64,000 nucleotides of DNA from Pedinophyceae sp. YPF-701 (GCA_916048055.1 CAJZHL010000001.1:1364001-1428000), one strand, 5' to 3'. Positions 9,623 through 23,764 are shown, counted from the first letter of the stretch. Numbers and translations: made by a program. The notes: generated by a model from the letters alone, not told the origin.

Positions 9623-12600
9623 ATGTCGGACAAGCTGCTGACCTACCACCTGAACAAGTGCGCAGCCCGCCGCGTGCTTGCCATTGAGAGCAGTGCACGG
9701 CTTCCGCCGCTACAGCAGCTGCGCCGACGCGCTGGGGGCCGTTTCGGATCCCGAGCGCGACGGCACGCATGCAGACGTGAGAGCCATGGCGGCCGAGTGC
9801 CTTGCGGGGCCCACGGTGTCGCGGCGCAACGCGACGGCCAGGCACCAGGCGGGCCCAACCGCTCGCGGCTCGTGTCCGCTTGCGCGCGGAACGGCGCTCC
9901 GACGAAGTGCATGGAGCGGCGTCTTCCCGCTTCGCCGCCCTCTGCATCGAACGCGTGCGCGCCCCCGCCGTTGACGGGTCCGGTGAAGCATGGAGTTCTG
10001 TTGCTGGCGGTTATCGCAGGGTGACGCGGAAGGAGGACCTGTACGAGGCGCTTGAGGAGATAGACAGGCTGTATGCGTCGGCTGGGCACCGTTTCAACCA
10101 GATTCACCGCTGCACGACGATCCGCGGGTGGTGTGTGCTGCTGTGCAAGGGCGGCGGGCGCCTGTCGCGCTCGTGGTGGGACCGGGGCCTGAGGGCGGTG
10201 GCGGAGCTCACGCACACGGTCGTGGAGCGCCACACCAACCCGCTCGGCGACGGCGACAAGCTCCTCATGCCGCAGGGCATCACAAACATCGTGTGGGGCG
10301 CCGGGCGCCTCTACGAGACCGCCGCGATGCGGGCGGACGCCGAGGAGCTCCTGCGCCCCGACGGGCACCTCGGGCACGCCGTCAAGGGCATCGAGCAGAT
10401 GCTCGACCTCCTCGTGGTGCGTCGTCGCGCGTCGCAGGGCCCACCGCCCACCGCCGGTCGCCCCCGCGTGGCTCGGTCGCGCGGCCGCAACGCACGAGCT
10501 CGCCACACGTAGCCCAGCGCGGCCGCTCCGCTGCCGACCACCGCCGCTGCGTTCGCGCCCGCGCAGGAGATGCACGACACGCGGAGCGGACAGGTGATCC
10601 CGCAGGCGTGGGCGAACGCGGTGTGGGGCATGGCCAAGCTCGGCATCGCGCGTCGGAGGGAGCGGGGCGTGGCCGAGGCGACCATGCAGGCCGTGATCAC
10701 CGACGTTTCGCAGTTCATGCCGCAGGGGCTGTCCAACATTGTGTGGGCGCTGGGGACGATGGGGCTGACCGTGAAGGACCCGATGGTGCAGCAGACGCTC
10801 GACGCGATCTGCAGCGAGAAGGGCCTGCCGGAGGTGCTCAAGTCGACCTCGCAGGGCCTGAGCAACACCCTGTGGGGGATGGCGACGTGCGGGTACCGCA
10901 TCGACTCGGAGGTGCTGGCGCGGATGATGGCGCGGGCGACGTCGGAGGACCACCTCAACACGCACACGGCGCACGGCGTCTCGAACGTCCTGTGGTCGGT
11001 TGCGACCTTTTTCACAATCGACCCCGACACGTACATTCCCCACAAGGAGGTGGACGCGCTGCTCGGGCTCGTCGTCAAGGACCGCATCCGGCGCAAGATC
11101 ACCACGCAGGGCGTGAGCAACTGCCTCTGGGCCTGCGCGACCATCGCGTTCGCGCCGAGCGACCGAGTGATGGAGGTGTTTGTGCAGGACATGTGCGACA
11201 GGCTCGAGCAGTACCGGGCGCAGGGCATCTCGAATTCGCTCTGGGCGCTCGCGAAACTGCGGTACCTCCCGCCGGAGGACCTCCTGGTGCGGCACGCGCA
11301 GATTGCGGACGAGCTGCTGCCAGTGTCCAACTGGCAGACGCTGAGCAACACGATGTACACCTGGGGCTCTCTCGGGCACCGGCCGCCGAAGGAGGTGTTC
11401 GAGAAGGGGGCGTGGGAGGTGGTCCGCAGGTTCCGCACGGTGAGGCGCCGGCCGCGACATACGTGCGACGCTGCTGCGCGTGTGTGCTTGTCGTTCTGCG
11501 TGCGATGCGGCGCGGCGGGTGCCCGCGTGCGTGCAGGGGGATACGCAGCGGCGCGAGGTGAGGGACGACCGCGACGACGTGATGATGCCGCAGCACCTGC
11601 TCAACGTGATGTGGGCGGCGGCGGTGCTCGACTTCCGCAACGCCGAGTGGTGGCAGGAGGTGACCGGGCACGTCAACGACTGCCACAAGAACAGCCAGGG
11701 CATCTTCGCAGAGACGCTCGGGTCCCTCGCCATGGTCTACGGTGCGCCACGGGCCCCTCAGTGCCCGCGCACGATACAAACCCCCATCGCCGACGCCCGC
11801 CCTGCACTCACGCCGCTGCGCTCGCGCACGCCCCCTGCAGCGGTGAACCCGATCGTCCGCGCGACGGTCTCGGACGACCTCCGCGACACAATGTTCAACT
11901 ACTGGAATGGCTACATGCGCGTGGAGGCGAGCCGCACGCGGTTCGAGTCGGTCGAGACGGCGGAGGCCGCGCTGCAGTCGTACGAGGACGCGATGGCCAG
12001 CGGGGACGAGTTCCCGGACCAGCGCGCCAGCGTCGGGAACGTGACGATCAGCGCCATGCAAGTCGCGGTGCACTACCACGTGCTCAAGGTGCTGCGCGCC
12101 CTGGGCGTTGCGGAGGACGTCAGCTGCGTCGTCGAGCTGCTCGAGACGGAGTCGGGCCTCCCCGTGCGCTCGATCGACATCGCGGTGATGGGGCGCGCGG
12201 GCACGGCGCTCGAGGGCCTGCGGCTGGCGATCGAGCCGGACGGGCACCTGCACTTCATGCGCAACGACGTCAAGCGGCTCATGGGCGGGACGATCCTGCG
12301 GGACCGCGACCTGACTCAGCGCGGCTGGACAGTCATATCGATCCCGTACATGGTCAACGGAAAGCGCTGGTACAGCATGAACGCGACGGAGAAGCGCGCG
12401 ATCGTGCACGGGCCGATCGCGACGGCGCTGGGCCGCTTCCTGAAGACGCGCCCGCTCGCCGCCACCGGGGACGGCGTCGTGCCCGCGCATGGCGGTGCCG
12501 CGAAGCTCGGACCGGCGGCGCAGGCGGCTGCGAAGGCCGCGGCGGCCCGCGGGCAGCGGGCGCAGCAGGCTGGAGCGATGCCGTCGTCGGAGAAGCGGCG

Positions 12601-12772
12601 GGCTGCGACGCGGCGCGCGCCGCTCAAGCGGCGGCCGAGCAACGCGTCGCCCGCGTCGCAGGCGGGGGCGGAGGGGGAGGCGGAGGCGCCAGGTGCAAAG
12701 AGGGCGAGCGGGGCCGCGGGAGCGCGGGCGGCGGAGCGATCGCGGCCGCCGTGGGCCGAGGGCCGCCCTTGA
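9623..12772 (+). CDS. Octotricopeptide-repeat protein with C-terminal RAP domain
   Basis: This is a putative chloroplast or mitochondrial RNA-maturation or translation factor. Well-supported exons are about 10013-10416, 10567-11439, 11537-11741 and 11841-12772. The 5' exon(s) are unresolved: frames around 9623 and 9692-9850 both look coding but do not join cleanly. Tandem ~38-residue repeats carry the OPR core: MPQGITNIVWGAGRL, IPQAWANAVWGMAKLG, MPQGLSNIVWALGTMG, SQGLSNTLWGMATCG, AHGVSNVLWSVATFF, TQGVSNCLWACATIA, AQGISNSLWALAKLR and MPQHLLNVMWAAAVLD. A RAP domain lies near the end (LAIEPDGHLHFMRNDVKRLM, then QRGWTVISIPYMVNGKRWYS), and the tail is Lys/Ala-rich. OPR proteins bind specific organelle transcripts, one base per repeat, and RAP is a restriction-endonuclease-like fold. 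Repeat 9 lies after a 97-nt intron (11440-11536), so repeat modules and exons partly coincide. Confidence 0.88.
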
Positions 12773-13072
12773 GCTCAACGAGTGAGCCGTGTTGGGCACC
12801 TAGGCTCGATGAGATGTCACGCAGTGAGGCGATAGCCCGCAGTCAGCCACGCGCGGCGTGCCATTGCATGCGATCTACGTCCGCACTTCGATCCGCGCGC
12901 GGCGCCCGTGCGCAGCGCAGGGCAGCGGCGAGACGACGCCAACGCAGCGTAAGCGCCTTGCGTGGGCCCCAGCCATCGCGATTCGCCGTCCCTGTCTCTC
13001 GTCGACATCACACGAGAGCCCACTGCACCCTGCGCAGAGGTATCCACCCCGTACTCGCCCCACCGCCACTGC
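12773..13072. other. Convergent intergenic region OPR/RAP - PDS
   Basis: 300 bases between two convergent stops; should hold both 3' UTRs. Nothing else seen. Confidence 0.5.
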
Positions 13073-15374
<2,302 letters not shown>

Positions 15375-15840
15375 CCCGATCGAAGCTCTCCGACTATGAA
15401 GCCGCTTCGGACGACGTCGTCGAAATGCGAGCTGTCAAGGCTTGGACGCGAGGCGACTGCAACGTGTCAGACGGCACGGCGACTGCACTCCCCGCCGCGA
15501 CGGCGCGGTTATGACGCGGAACGAGGGTCAACACGACTCCCTGCTGTCAGTCACACACTGCGTGGCGGTGCGCCGCCCTCGCGACCTCAGACAGCTCCAT
15601 CCGCGACCGTCGCGTCCAAGTAGACCTCGCACCGGTCGATCTATCGCCTGAATCCCAGGTCCCCCGAGGCACAACGCCAGGGTTGTGCTCGCACCCTCAT
15701 GTCCGCGCACCGCCCTGTGCGCCGCCGGGCCCGACTCGGCGGCCGCGCCCCGTCCACAGCACGCGGAGCCCGGCCCTGGTCCGCGCGATTCCGGACAGCC
15801 AACCTCGCCGGCGAGCCACGTACAAGCGTCACACGCGCCG
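15375..15840. promoter_or_regulatory. PDS upstream region / UTP5 3' flank
   Basis: 466 bases between the PDS start and the UTP5 stop (both minus strand). It should contain the PDS promoter and UTP5 3' UTR. No TATA-like or light-response motif is obvious by eye. Confidence 0.4.
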
Positions 15841-18800
15841 CTATTGGTCGTGGTCCGCATCTTCGCTCAGCTCCTCGTCGCTCTCCGTCTCCTCTTCCTC
15901 CCCGCCAGCCATCCCGTCCGCCGCCTCCTCCTCCTCCTCCTCCTCCTCCTCCTCGTCACTCCCCTCCCCAGCACCCCCCTCGCCGTCGCTCGCGTCGTCC
16001 ACGAAGTGCGGCGCGGGGCCCCCGAACGCCTCCTCCAGCGTCGCCGCGTGCGACTGCCCGGCCTTGGGCATCTGCGCGACGAGCAGGTCCAGCCGCCCCT
16101 GCAGCGCCAACAGCTGCCGGTAATGCCGCGCCCGCGCCTCAATGGTCTGGTAGAGCGACGCAAGCGGCGCCTGCGCCGCCGGGGCCGTCATCAGGTAGCC
16201 CGCGTGGTGCAGGAGGGTCGCGCGGATCCAGCTGACGAGCTGGGGGGCACGCTTCGGGTGGGTCTGCGGGGGAGGTGTGGGAGAACCAAGGGGGGGGGTT
16301 GGCGCGCGGACAGGGTGCAGGGGCGCGAGCGACGTCGCGCGGAGCGTCGTCTGCGGCCTCAGAAATCGCTTCAGGTCCTCACGGATACACCGCGCGTGCT
16401 TGCGACGGCAATCGGACTGACGTGCAAAACATGCACTCCTCAGCGGCCACGCAGCGCGCCCCGCGCGGCCGGGCGGCGTCGCACCTGCAGGCGCTCGAGC
16501 GCGGCCTTGAGGAACGCGGCCGCGTCCACCGGCAACAGCCGCCGTGCCGTGTTGGTGATGATTTTTTCGTTCCCGACACTCAAACACCGCTCAAGGAGCG
16601 CCTTGTCGCCGCCCCGCAGCGCCTGCGTGAGCAGCGCGACGAGCGAGTCCGCCTTGATCGTCGCGGGGCCCTCGGGAGACCCCTCCGCCTCGGGTGCAAC
16701 TCCCCCGGCTGCCGCCAGCTCCAGCGCAGCTACGCGCTCCTCGAGAGTCTGCCCGTCCGCGCCGTCCGCGTCCACGTCCATCTCCTCCGCGCCGCGCGGC
16801 TCCGCGTCGTCGCCGGCGGCGTCGCCGCGCGCCTTGCGCTTGCCGCCCGGACGCACTGCGACGGCCTCGCCCAGGTTGTCAGGACCGAGGACGGTGCCGG
16901 TCGGCTTCAGGGAGCGGCCCTTGTTGTCCGCTGCGACGTCTGCGCCGCCCTTGCCGGGCAGGAGCGCGCCGCCCTTCTGTCGCGGGAGCTCCACTACCCG
17001 GGGGGAGTCACCGGCGTCGCCGGTGTCGATGGGTACTCGCTGGAAGGACGGGCGGAGCGCGCTGCCGCGCGCGACGAGCACTGCATTGAATTGGCGCAGC
17101 GCGGGGTCGCGGTGGGCGAGCGGGCGGTGCGCGGGAGTCGGGTGGGGAGCGGTGGAACGCAAGACTCGGAAACGTATCTGGCGTGGCACGGATTGCAAAG
17201 GGAGTGGAGGGAGGTGGCGCGGGGTGTGTGCCCGTCCGGCCCAGGATGTCTGCGCGGCAGATGCGCGGGTAGACAGCGCGCGCGAGGAGCCGGAGCGGGG
17301 CGCTGTTGTCGCAGCGGGTTACGTCCAGCGTGGCGCTGACAGGCCTCCAGCCGGGAAAAGAGACGCTGCTTTCTCACCGCACGGTGCGCGTGCAGAACGA
17401 GCCACGCAGGCGCTCGAGTGCGTCGCGAGCCGGGAGCCGGGAGCCGCACCGTTGTCGCCGCTGGCGTGTGCCGCCATGACGACGTCCTCCGCCCCGGCCT
17501 TCTTTCCCTTGTCCTGCGCGCCCCCGACGCGCACGACCACCAGCGGCGAGCAGCGCAGCTCGCCCCCCGCGCTCGTGCACGCCCAGGCCGCGGCCTGCCC
17601 CGCCGCGGCCACCGCACACAGCACGAACGCCCCCTTCGCCACCTCCGCGCACTCCAGCGCGACCGCCCCCGCGTCCGGCAGATCCAACAGCTTCAGCACC
17701 TTCCCTCTGCTCTTCTTCTTCGCCGCCCCCGCGTCCCACACCGCCACTTGGGCGTCCCCGCGCCCCGACGTAAACACATACCGGCCGCACGGGCTCGCGG
17801 CTATCGCGGTGACGCCCGCCTCGTGCCCGGAGAACTTCGCGGTCTTCGTGCCGTCGCGCGACAGGACGCGCACGTCCGACGCTGCCGCGAACACGCGCTC
17901 GCCGTCGGGCGACGCCGCGACGCACGTGAGCTTTGCCGACTTGCCCGCGGAGATGCGGAAGGCCACGTTGCCCGTGGCGGCCTCCAGCGCGCACACGCTC
18001 GCGTCCGGGCCGCACGTGAGGAACATGCCGCCGTCCGCGTGGCAGTACGCGAGGCACGCGACTCCCCTGTGATGCGAGGGGATGGCGCGCGGGACGGTCA
18101 GGCGAGGGCACGCCGAGGGAATGTGGCGGCGTGGGTTGCATCGCAGCTTGGAGGTAGCGCGGGTGGATGCATGGGAAAGACGACGCAGGCGCCCGCGGGC
18201 GCGCGAGAGCCCGTGCCGCTGCCGGGAGTGCGAGAAGCGGCCTCAGGGAGGGGGGTGAGATGGGCGGAAAGCGCGGCGCGGTGGGTGGCTTGGGCGTGGT
18301 ACGGGGACGCGCGAGAGCCGTCGTATATGGCGCAGACCGGCCGTCGGCCGGCGCTCTGGGCGAGAGTGTGGCGGTGCTCCGCACCCGTCGTTGCACTCCC
18401 GCGCGCGCCAAAGAGGCTCCTGTTTGGCGGCGTCATACGCTTGTACGTCGCCCGAGGACGTCCCGACGGCCAGAATATGTGCGGAAGGGTTGGCTGCTTT
18501 TTTCGAGCGGCCCCGCTTCGCCTGAACAGCGCCCCAGGCAAGGCACGTGTGCTCTTGCGCGGAGTGTCCGTTGGCCGTGGCGCCTCCCTTTCGATTTCCA
18601 GACGCCAGATTCGCGGCAGGGCGATCACCGGCTGCGCGTGGCGAGGGAGCCAGGCCTCGGAGTCATCGCAGCCGCTCGTGCGGAAATGAGGCCGGCTGCG
18701 GCACGGACAGCCCGCTCCCTGATCAACGCTGGCCGATACATTTCGCGAACATCCCCTCAGGCGCGCGCAGGGCCCTTTCACGCGCTCTCGACACAGCGAG

Positions 18801-18956
18801 CGACGCTGGCAAGCACCTGGGCGGCTGGCGATGCGTACCTGCGTCGTACAGCCTCAACCGCCCGTCGTCCGTGAGCACGGCGAGGTGTTCGCCGTCCAGA
18901 GAGAACCGCGCAGTCAGCCCCGCCAGCGCGGTCCCTGGCAGCATCTGCGAGTTCAT
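15841..18956 (-). CDS. WDR43: UTP5 / WDR43, small-subunit processome WD-repeat protein
   Basis: Five exons are modelled: 18956-18839, 18631-18397, 18066-17378, 17080-16485 and 16263-15841 (686 aa), all phase-consistent. The N-terminal WD40 repeats include LTARFSLDGEHLAVLTDDGR, HILAVGTSSGDVQAYDAAKQ, a CGPDASVCALEAATGN blade and CGRYVFTSGRGDAQVAVWD. After a low-complexity linker comes the UTP12-type helical domain (LVALLTQALRGGDKALLERC, then PQLVSWIRATLLHHAGYL and LALQGRLDLLVAQM), which is diagnostic for UTP5/WDR43 and related t-UTPs. The C-terminus is a long acidic tail with an uninterrupted Glu run. Known role: t-UTP/UtpA subcomplex, linking rDNA transcription to 18S pre-rRNA processing in the nucleolus. 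Intron donors are GTACGC, GTGCAA, GTGAGA and GTGCGA. The gene is divergent from the DUF3119-like gene. Confidence 0.88.
15924..15954 (-). repeat. GAG/CTC trinucleotide microsatellite coding for poly-Glu
   Basis: A nearly perfect CCT/CTC array inside the last exon of UTP5. On the coding strand it is GAG repeats giving a run of ten Glu in the acidic C-terminal tail. Likely length-polymorphic. Confidence 0.9.
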
Positions 18957-19418
18957 TTTGCACCGTCTGCCTCGCCGCCCACACCAGCACCCGCCCCGCT
19001 GCCCCTACCACGCACGCGCCCAGCCCTCAGTCCAATCCCCGAACGCCTGCGCCGGACCTGCGCGATCAAGCCGGGCTCACCCGCCGCCCACGGGTGGCTT
19101 GCGCGCCTCCCTTGGCACACGTACTCAGTCCCTACACCCTGGAGGCCGAAAGAGCCCCGCAGCGCAGTCCTGTGGCACGCGGGCCGCTAGGCAGGGCACA
19201 GAGTGTCCCGCTCAGGCGGTCACCTTCGCCCCTCGGCCCCGCCGCGCGCGCACCTTGCCAGGCAATCATACCCAGAGTCCTCCCCGGCCTCGCGCACGCC
19301 GTTGCGAACTGCTGCCGCGTCCACGCGCCAAGAGCTGGAGCAGGCGACGCCTGGCACACGGCATTCGAGCGACCGCGCATCGCCGCACGCCTCGCGAAGA
19401 GAGCCTTTGGTGAACAAG
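18957..19418. promoter_or_regulatory. Divergent intergenic region UTP5 / DUF3119-like gene
   Basis: 462 bases between divergent starts. A pyrimidine-rich tract (about 18960-19030, many CCGCCC and CCAC) lies next to the UTP5 start. No TATA box seen. Confidence 0.45.
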
Positions 19419-20584
19419 ATGAAGAGCGTCGCGTCTCCTGCGACGTGCCTGGCAGGTGAGCCGCGATGCGCGCCGCACGGCGTAGTTCGGAGCTCGTCGA
19501 CGACAAGATCGCCGCGGTGGAGCCCGCGTGGCGCCGGCGCGGACAGCTGCACCTGGTTGGTGCTGTGGACGCACGTCAATTTGCGCCGCGCGCGCGGCGA
19601 TGTCGGTCGAAACTAACAGAAACCGAGCTCAAGCCACTTAGAGACTCGAGCGCGCTGACGCATACCTCGCCCGGCTGCTCCTGCGAGCCGCGGAGAGCAC
19701 CGTTGCCCCCAACACAGCGCACTCACCCTCAGGCCGCCCCTGCGCGGCTGTCCCGACCACGCTCATCGACGGACGCACACCCGCATCGGTGACGCGCCGC
19801 CTCGACACCCGTCCCGCGCGCTCCGCGAACTCGCAGGCCCTCGCGCGCTCACGAGGCAGCACACGCGCCACGCCGTCTCTCCGCGCCGCGCCGCGGTGCG
19901 CGCGCGCGCCGCCAAGGGCGACACGGTCATCCCCGACCCGGACTTCCGTCTGCCCGCCGCGCTCGGCGCCCTCGCCGGCGTCTCCTTCGCCACCGGCAAC
20001 AACGCCGGCGGCGGCGTGTTCGGCCTCCTCGGGGCGTTCCTCGCGCTGCAGGCGACGCGGTGCGGCCCTCGACGCGCCCCCGTGCCACACATACCGAACG
20101 CGCCTCTGCCGCGCCGTTCAGCGCGGCACATACGCTCTTGATATCGACTGGTGGTGATTGTTAGTTTTTTGTTTATTCGTTTGGTATTTGGTGTTAATTT
20201 GCGCAGGGTCAAGTTCCGGTTCGAGAAGGACGCGCTGGAGGTGGTGATCGGTGAGGAGCAGGAGGAGTCGGAGAACGCGTTCGTCGGGGGCCAGAACCGG
20301 TGGAAGTGAGCGCCCGCGTCCGCAGCTCTGGTGCTGGCCGCAGCGCTGTGCCCTCGCCTGGTGGCCCGACGCGCAGCCGCCCCCCGCTCCGGCGCAGGTA
20401 CGACTCGTTCGTCAACTGGGAGCTCTGGTGGCCGGGGTTCCCGGTCCTGGTGTACTTCAAGGAGACGCAGACGAAGCCGGAGGGTCAGATCCACTTTTTC
20501 CCAGTCATCTTCAACGGCAAGCAGCTCTACGAGACCATGGTCGAGCGCTGCGGGCCCTCGCAGAACAGCGCGCCGAAGGAGTGA
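19419..20584 (+). CDS. DUF3119-like plastid protein
   Basis: Four exons are modelled: 19419-19455, 19837-20059, 20207-20305 and 20398-20584 (181 aa). The first exon, MKSVASPATCLAG, ends at a clean GTGAGC donor; its phase exactly fits the acceptor at 19836. The N-terminal ~40 residues (MKSVASPATCLAG, then Arg/Ala/Thr-rich) look like a chloroplast transit peptide. A hydrophobic pair follows (LPAALGALAGVSFATGNNAG and GGVFGLLGAFLALQATRV), probably a membrane hairpin, then FRFEKDALEVVIGEEQ, FVGGQNRWKYDSFVNWELWW, FPVLVYFKETQT and QIHFFPVIFNGKQLYETM. This order fits the DUF3119 family of cyanobacteria and plants as I remember it; its biochemical function is unknown to me. Likely thylakoid-associated. 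The 3' part of intron 2 is exceptionally T-rich. Confidence 0.75.
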
Positions 20585-21261
20585 GCGGGCCGCGGCGGCC
20601 CGCGTGACGCGGCCGCGCTCTACTATGTCAGACACGACATAGTAGGTGGAGTTGAACTCTGAAATACTGTGAGTTGGTTGCGCTGTGATCCGTGAGATGT
20701 GGGCGTCGCCCGGGGCGTGGCGGGGTCAGTTTCGCTCAGGACTCGGGCGCGCGGACGGCTGCGAGGCTGTCTTGGTGAGAGGGTCGCCCGCGGGTAACGT
20801 TCGCGCTCCAGTTCCGCGGGAGGCGGGCGCGCGCGTGGTGGCGCTCGTGGCATCAATCGTGAGGATGCGGGGGGCGACCGTGGCGCGGCTGCAAGGTACG
20901 TGCCGCGGACGCACGCACGAGGCTGCGAGCATGCTCCTGATGCGCCCTCCGCGTGGCCCCGGCGCAGTGCGAGCCGCTGGCGCCCGCGAGACTCTGTCAG
21001 CAAGGTGTTTGATGCGCCCTGGGCTCGTAGTTGAAGTAAACGCCTACGCTATGGCCCGCGCCGCGCGTTACGAGCCTGTTTGTTGCCCTGGCATCGTCAC
21101 CTTCCGGCACGGGCGCACAGAGACGCGGAAAACGGAGGCTCTGCCTCCTGCGGCCGCCGCACGCACCGTCCACCAGGACGAGGTTCCGCCCGCGCGAATC
21201 CGCACATTGGGCGCCCGCTAACCGCATCTACCCCCGCGCGCACGCAGGCGCGCGGATCGCC
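20585..21261. other. Gene-poor stretch; likely holds the first exon of the AHAS subunit gene
   Basis: About 0.68 kb between two plus-strand genes. The acetohydroxyacid synthase subunit frame enters from the left without an ATG, so its initiating exon should be here (an acceptor at 21247 fits), but none of the candidate ATGs (for example 21051) gives a convincing donor. Confidence 0.4.
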
Positions 21262-23066
21262 GTGGGGCGGGCTAGGGCTCCGTGCGCGCTGCGCACGCCT
21301 TCCACCAACCGAGCGATCCGGCGGCGCGCTCCCGTGGCCGCCGCATCGCCAGACAACAACTCCCCCGCGGCAACGAAGGAGGAAGAGCCGGTCCGTCCCG
21401 TCCCAGCGCGCTCCTGCCCAACACGCACACCGCCACGCGCCCTCCGTCGTCCTGCTCCCACACACATTCCTCTCCGGGCCCGGCCCGCCGCGCAGAAGGA
21501 GACGTACGACGTGTACGTGTCCGAGCCGCGCCTCCTCGACGAGGGCGAGCGCAAGCACACCATCTCGGTGTTCGTGGCGGACGAGCAGGGTCTCATTAAC
21601 CGCGTTGCAGGCGTCATCGCGCGCCGCGGCGCCAACATCGAGTCGCTGGCGGTCGGCCTGAACCTCGACAAGGCCCTGTTCACGATCGTCACGACAGGTC
21701 GGCCGCACCGCGCCGCAGCGCGCGACGAGACCGACACACGACCACGTGCCGAGACATGAAATATCAAAACAGGATGTTCATCGCGTCGCTGCGCCGCCTT
21801 CTCGCAGGGTCCGACTCCGTGGTGGAGAACCTGTGCCGGCAGATCCGCAAGCTGGTCAAGGTGCGGTACGTCGAGGACATCACGGACCGCGAGCGCGTGA
21901 CACGCGAGCTCCTCATGGTCAAGGTGGCCGTGACGGGGATGCAGCAGAAGCAGGAGATGCTGCACCTGATCGACGTGTTCCGCGGGCACGTGGTGGACTA
22001 CACGACGTCGGCGGTGACGGTGTGCGTCACGGGCGACCCGGGGAAGTGCCTGGCCTTCCAAAAGGCGGTGAGTGGGCTGGGTCTGACGGAGGTGGCGCGC
22101 ACGGGACAGATCTCGCTCAAGCGCGGCGACCAGCTGCTGGAGATGGGCGGGTGGGGCGAGGAGGAGAACGACCCGGAGCTCGGCGGGGGCTCCGCGCGGA
22201 AGCAGCCCAAGGACGTCAAGCAAACCGAGAAGGACAAAATAGACATCTACGAAGGTGGGGACGAACAACCCCCCCGCGACGCATTTGTGCGCGGACAGCT
22301 CTGTTTTGGGCGGACCACTCGCTGCCCGTGCGCGGGTGCGGGCGGTCGCGCCGCGTAGCGCAGCGGGGCCGCTGAGCGCGGCGGGTCGGGGCGCAGGGTG
22401 CAGCGCGAGCGCTGAGAGGGGTGTGTGTGTGTGCTTGATGTTGCGTGCGCAGGTCCGGCTGGTGGCGACGAGCTGGGGGTGGCGAGCAAGGCGCGCAACA
22501 TCCTTGACACGGCGTACGACGCGGAGGGCGCCGCGAAGGCGCACACGCTCTCGATCCTCGTCCAGGACGTCCCCGGCGTCCTGAACCAGGTCACGGGCGT
22601 CATCGCGCGGCGCGCGTTCAACGTGCAGTCGCTCGCGGTCGGGCACGCGGAGACCCCTGGCCTGTCGCGCATCACGTGCGTCGTTCCCGCGACCGCGATG
22701 GTCGGCGTCAGCAACCTGATCAAGCAGCTGGAGAAGCTGGTGTTCGTCGAGCAGATCACCGACCTGACCGACGCGCCGTACACGTCGCGCGAGCTCATGC
22801 TCTGCAAGGTCAAGTGCGCCCCGAACCAGCGCGTCGAGCTGCGCGAGCTGACGGAGATCTTCCGGGGGAGCATCGTCGACGTCGGGCCCACGACGATCAC
22901 GATGGAGCTCGCGGGCCGCGAGACGAAGATGCGCGCGCTGCAGGAGCTGCTCGAGCCGTACGGCATCCTGGAGGTGGCGCGCACGGGCCGCGTGGCGCTC
23001 GTGCGCGAGAGCGGCGTCGACTCGGGGTACCTGAGCCGGCGCAGCGCGGGCAAGGTGATGCTCTGA
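21262..23066 (+). CDS. Acetohydroxyacid (acetolactate) synthase regulatory subunit, two ACT repeats
   Basis: The visible coding part is modelled as exons 21262-21390 (initiating ATG not found), 21496-21697, 21808-22254 and 22453-23066, about 463 aa. The first segment is Arg/Ala/Ser-rich like a chloroplast transit peptide. There are two tandem copies of the IlvH-type regulatory unit. The first has [35 protein letters not shown] and [12 protein letters not shown]. The second has [54 protein letters not shown] and [19 protein letters not shown]. Duplication of the bacterial small-subunit unit is the plant/green-algal arrangement. Known role: activates the thiamine-dependent catalytic subunit and confers feedback inhibition by Val, Leu and Ile in the chloroplast. 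Each repeat ends with VARTGQISL or VARTGRVAL. The intron between the repeats is 22255-22452. Confidence 0.92.
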
Positions 23067-23332
23067 CGGCGCGGAGGACGGCCGCGGGCGCTGCGAGCGC
23101 GGGCAGGCGCCTGCCCGCGCTGTGAGTCACGCAACGCGTCGTCATGCGCGCGTGCGCGACGCCGCGTCTCCCTTGTGCGTGCACATGCGAGGTCACAGAA
23201 CCACGCGCGGCCGATTCGCCGCGGCGGTAGATCAGCGCGTCGATGCACGCGCCCGCCGCGCGCGCAGCCGCTAGGGCTAGGCGCGCGCGCGGGGCACCCG
23301 CATCGACCGCGGGGCCGGCGAGCGCTGCGCGT

Positions 23333-23764
23333 CTAGACCGCGTACACCGGGCCGCCGCCGCCGCCCTGCGCCTGCTGCTGCTGCGGCGCGGTGGTGGTGG
23401 CACGCGCGCCAATCATGCCCGGCCGCGTGATGCCGCGGTTCTTGAGCTCGCGCGCCTCCTGGCAGATCGCGCACAGGCAGCAGAAGGTCGTGACGAAGCA
23501 GTCGCCGCCGGACGCCGGGATGCCGAACTTCTCCTTGAGGCGCTGGCGCACGGGGATGTGCGCGATGCAGCACAGGCCAATGTACGAGCACAGGCAGTAG
23601 TAGCACGCGCAGCCGCACGCGCCCTTGTCCTCGAGCACGATGTTGGCCGTCTCGCCGAACACGCAGCAGGGCACCTCGAGCGTGTAGCACATCGTGGGGC
23701 AATCCTCAAAGCACCCGCACAGCCCAGTGGTCCACTGGCCCATCGGGGGGCCCGCGCCGGCCAT
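23333..23764 (-). CDS. PLAC8 (Cys-rich) domain protein
   Basis: A single exon of 143 aa from ATG 23764 to the stop at 23335-23333. It is strongly Cys-rich: GLCGCFEDCPTMCYTLEVPC, CCVFGETANIV, GACGCACYYCLCSYIGLCC, then IPVRQRLKEKFGIP and DCFVTTFCCLCAICQEAREL. That order, with a final CxxCxxCQEARE-like element, is the PLAC8 domain found in plant cadmium-resistance (PCR) and fruit-weight (FWL/CNR) proteins. The hydrophobic Cys-rich stretches are usually membrane-embedded. The C-terminus is Gln/Gly-rich. Known relatives affect heavy-metal efflux, calcium flux or cell number; which applies here cannot be told from sequence. It is one of very few intronless genes in the window. Confidence 0.9.
   Translation of the reverse strand: MAGAGPPMGQWTTGLCGCFEDCPTMCYTLEVPCCVFGETANIVLEDKGACGCACYYCLCSYIGLCCIAHIPVRQRLKEKFGIPASGGDCFVTTFCCLCAICQEARELKNRGITRPGMIGARATTTAPQQQQAQGGGGGPVYAV

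Noticed and set aside
9643-11733. 696-codon minus-strand open frame
   Set aside because: Antisense of the OPR repeats; no recognisable motifs.
18397-18631. Apparent one-base frameshift in UTP5 exon 2 between CLAWG and LAVGTSSG
   Set aside because: On recounting the bases (three C, not two, near 18486) both segments lie in one frame; no frameshift.
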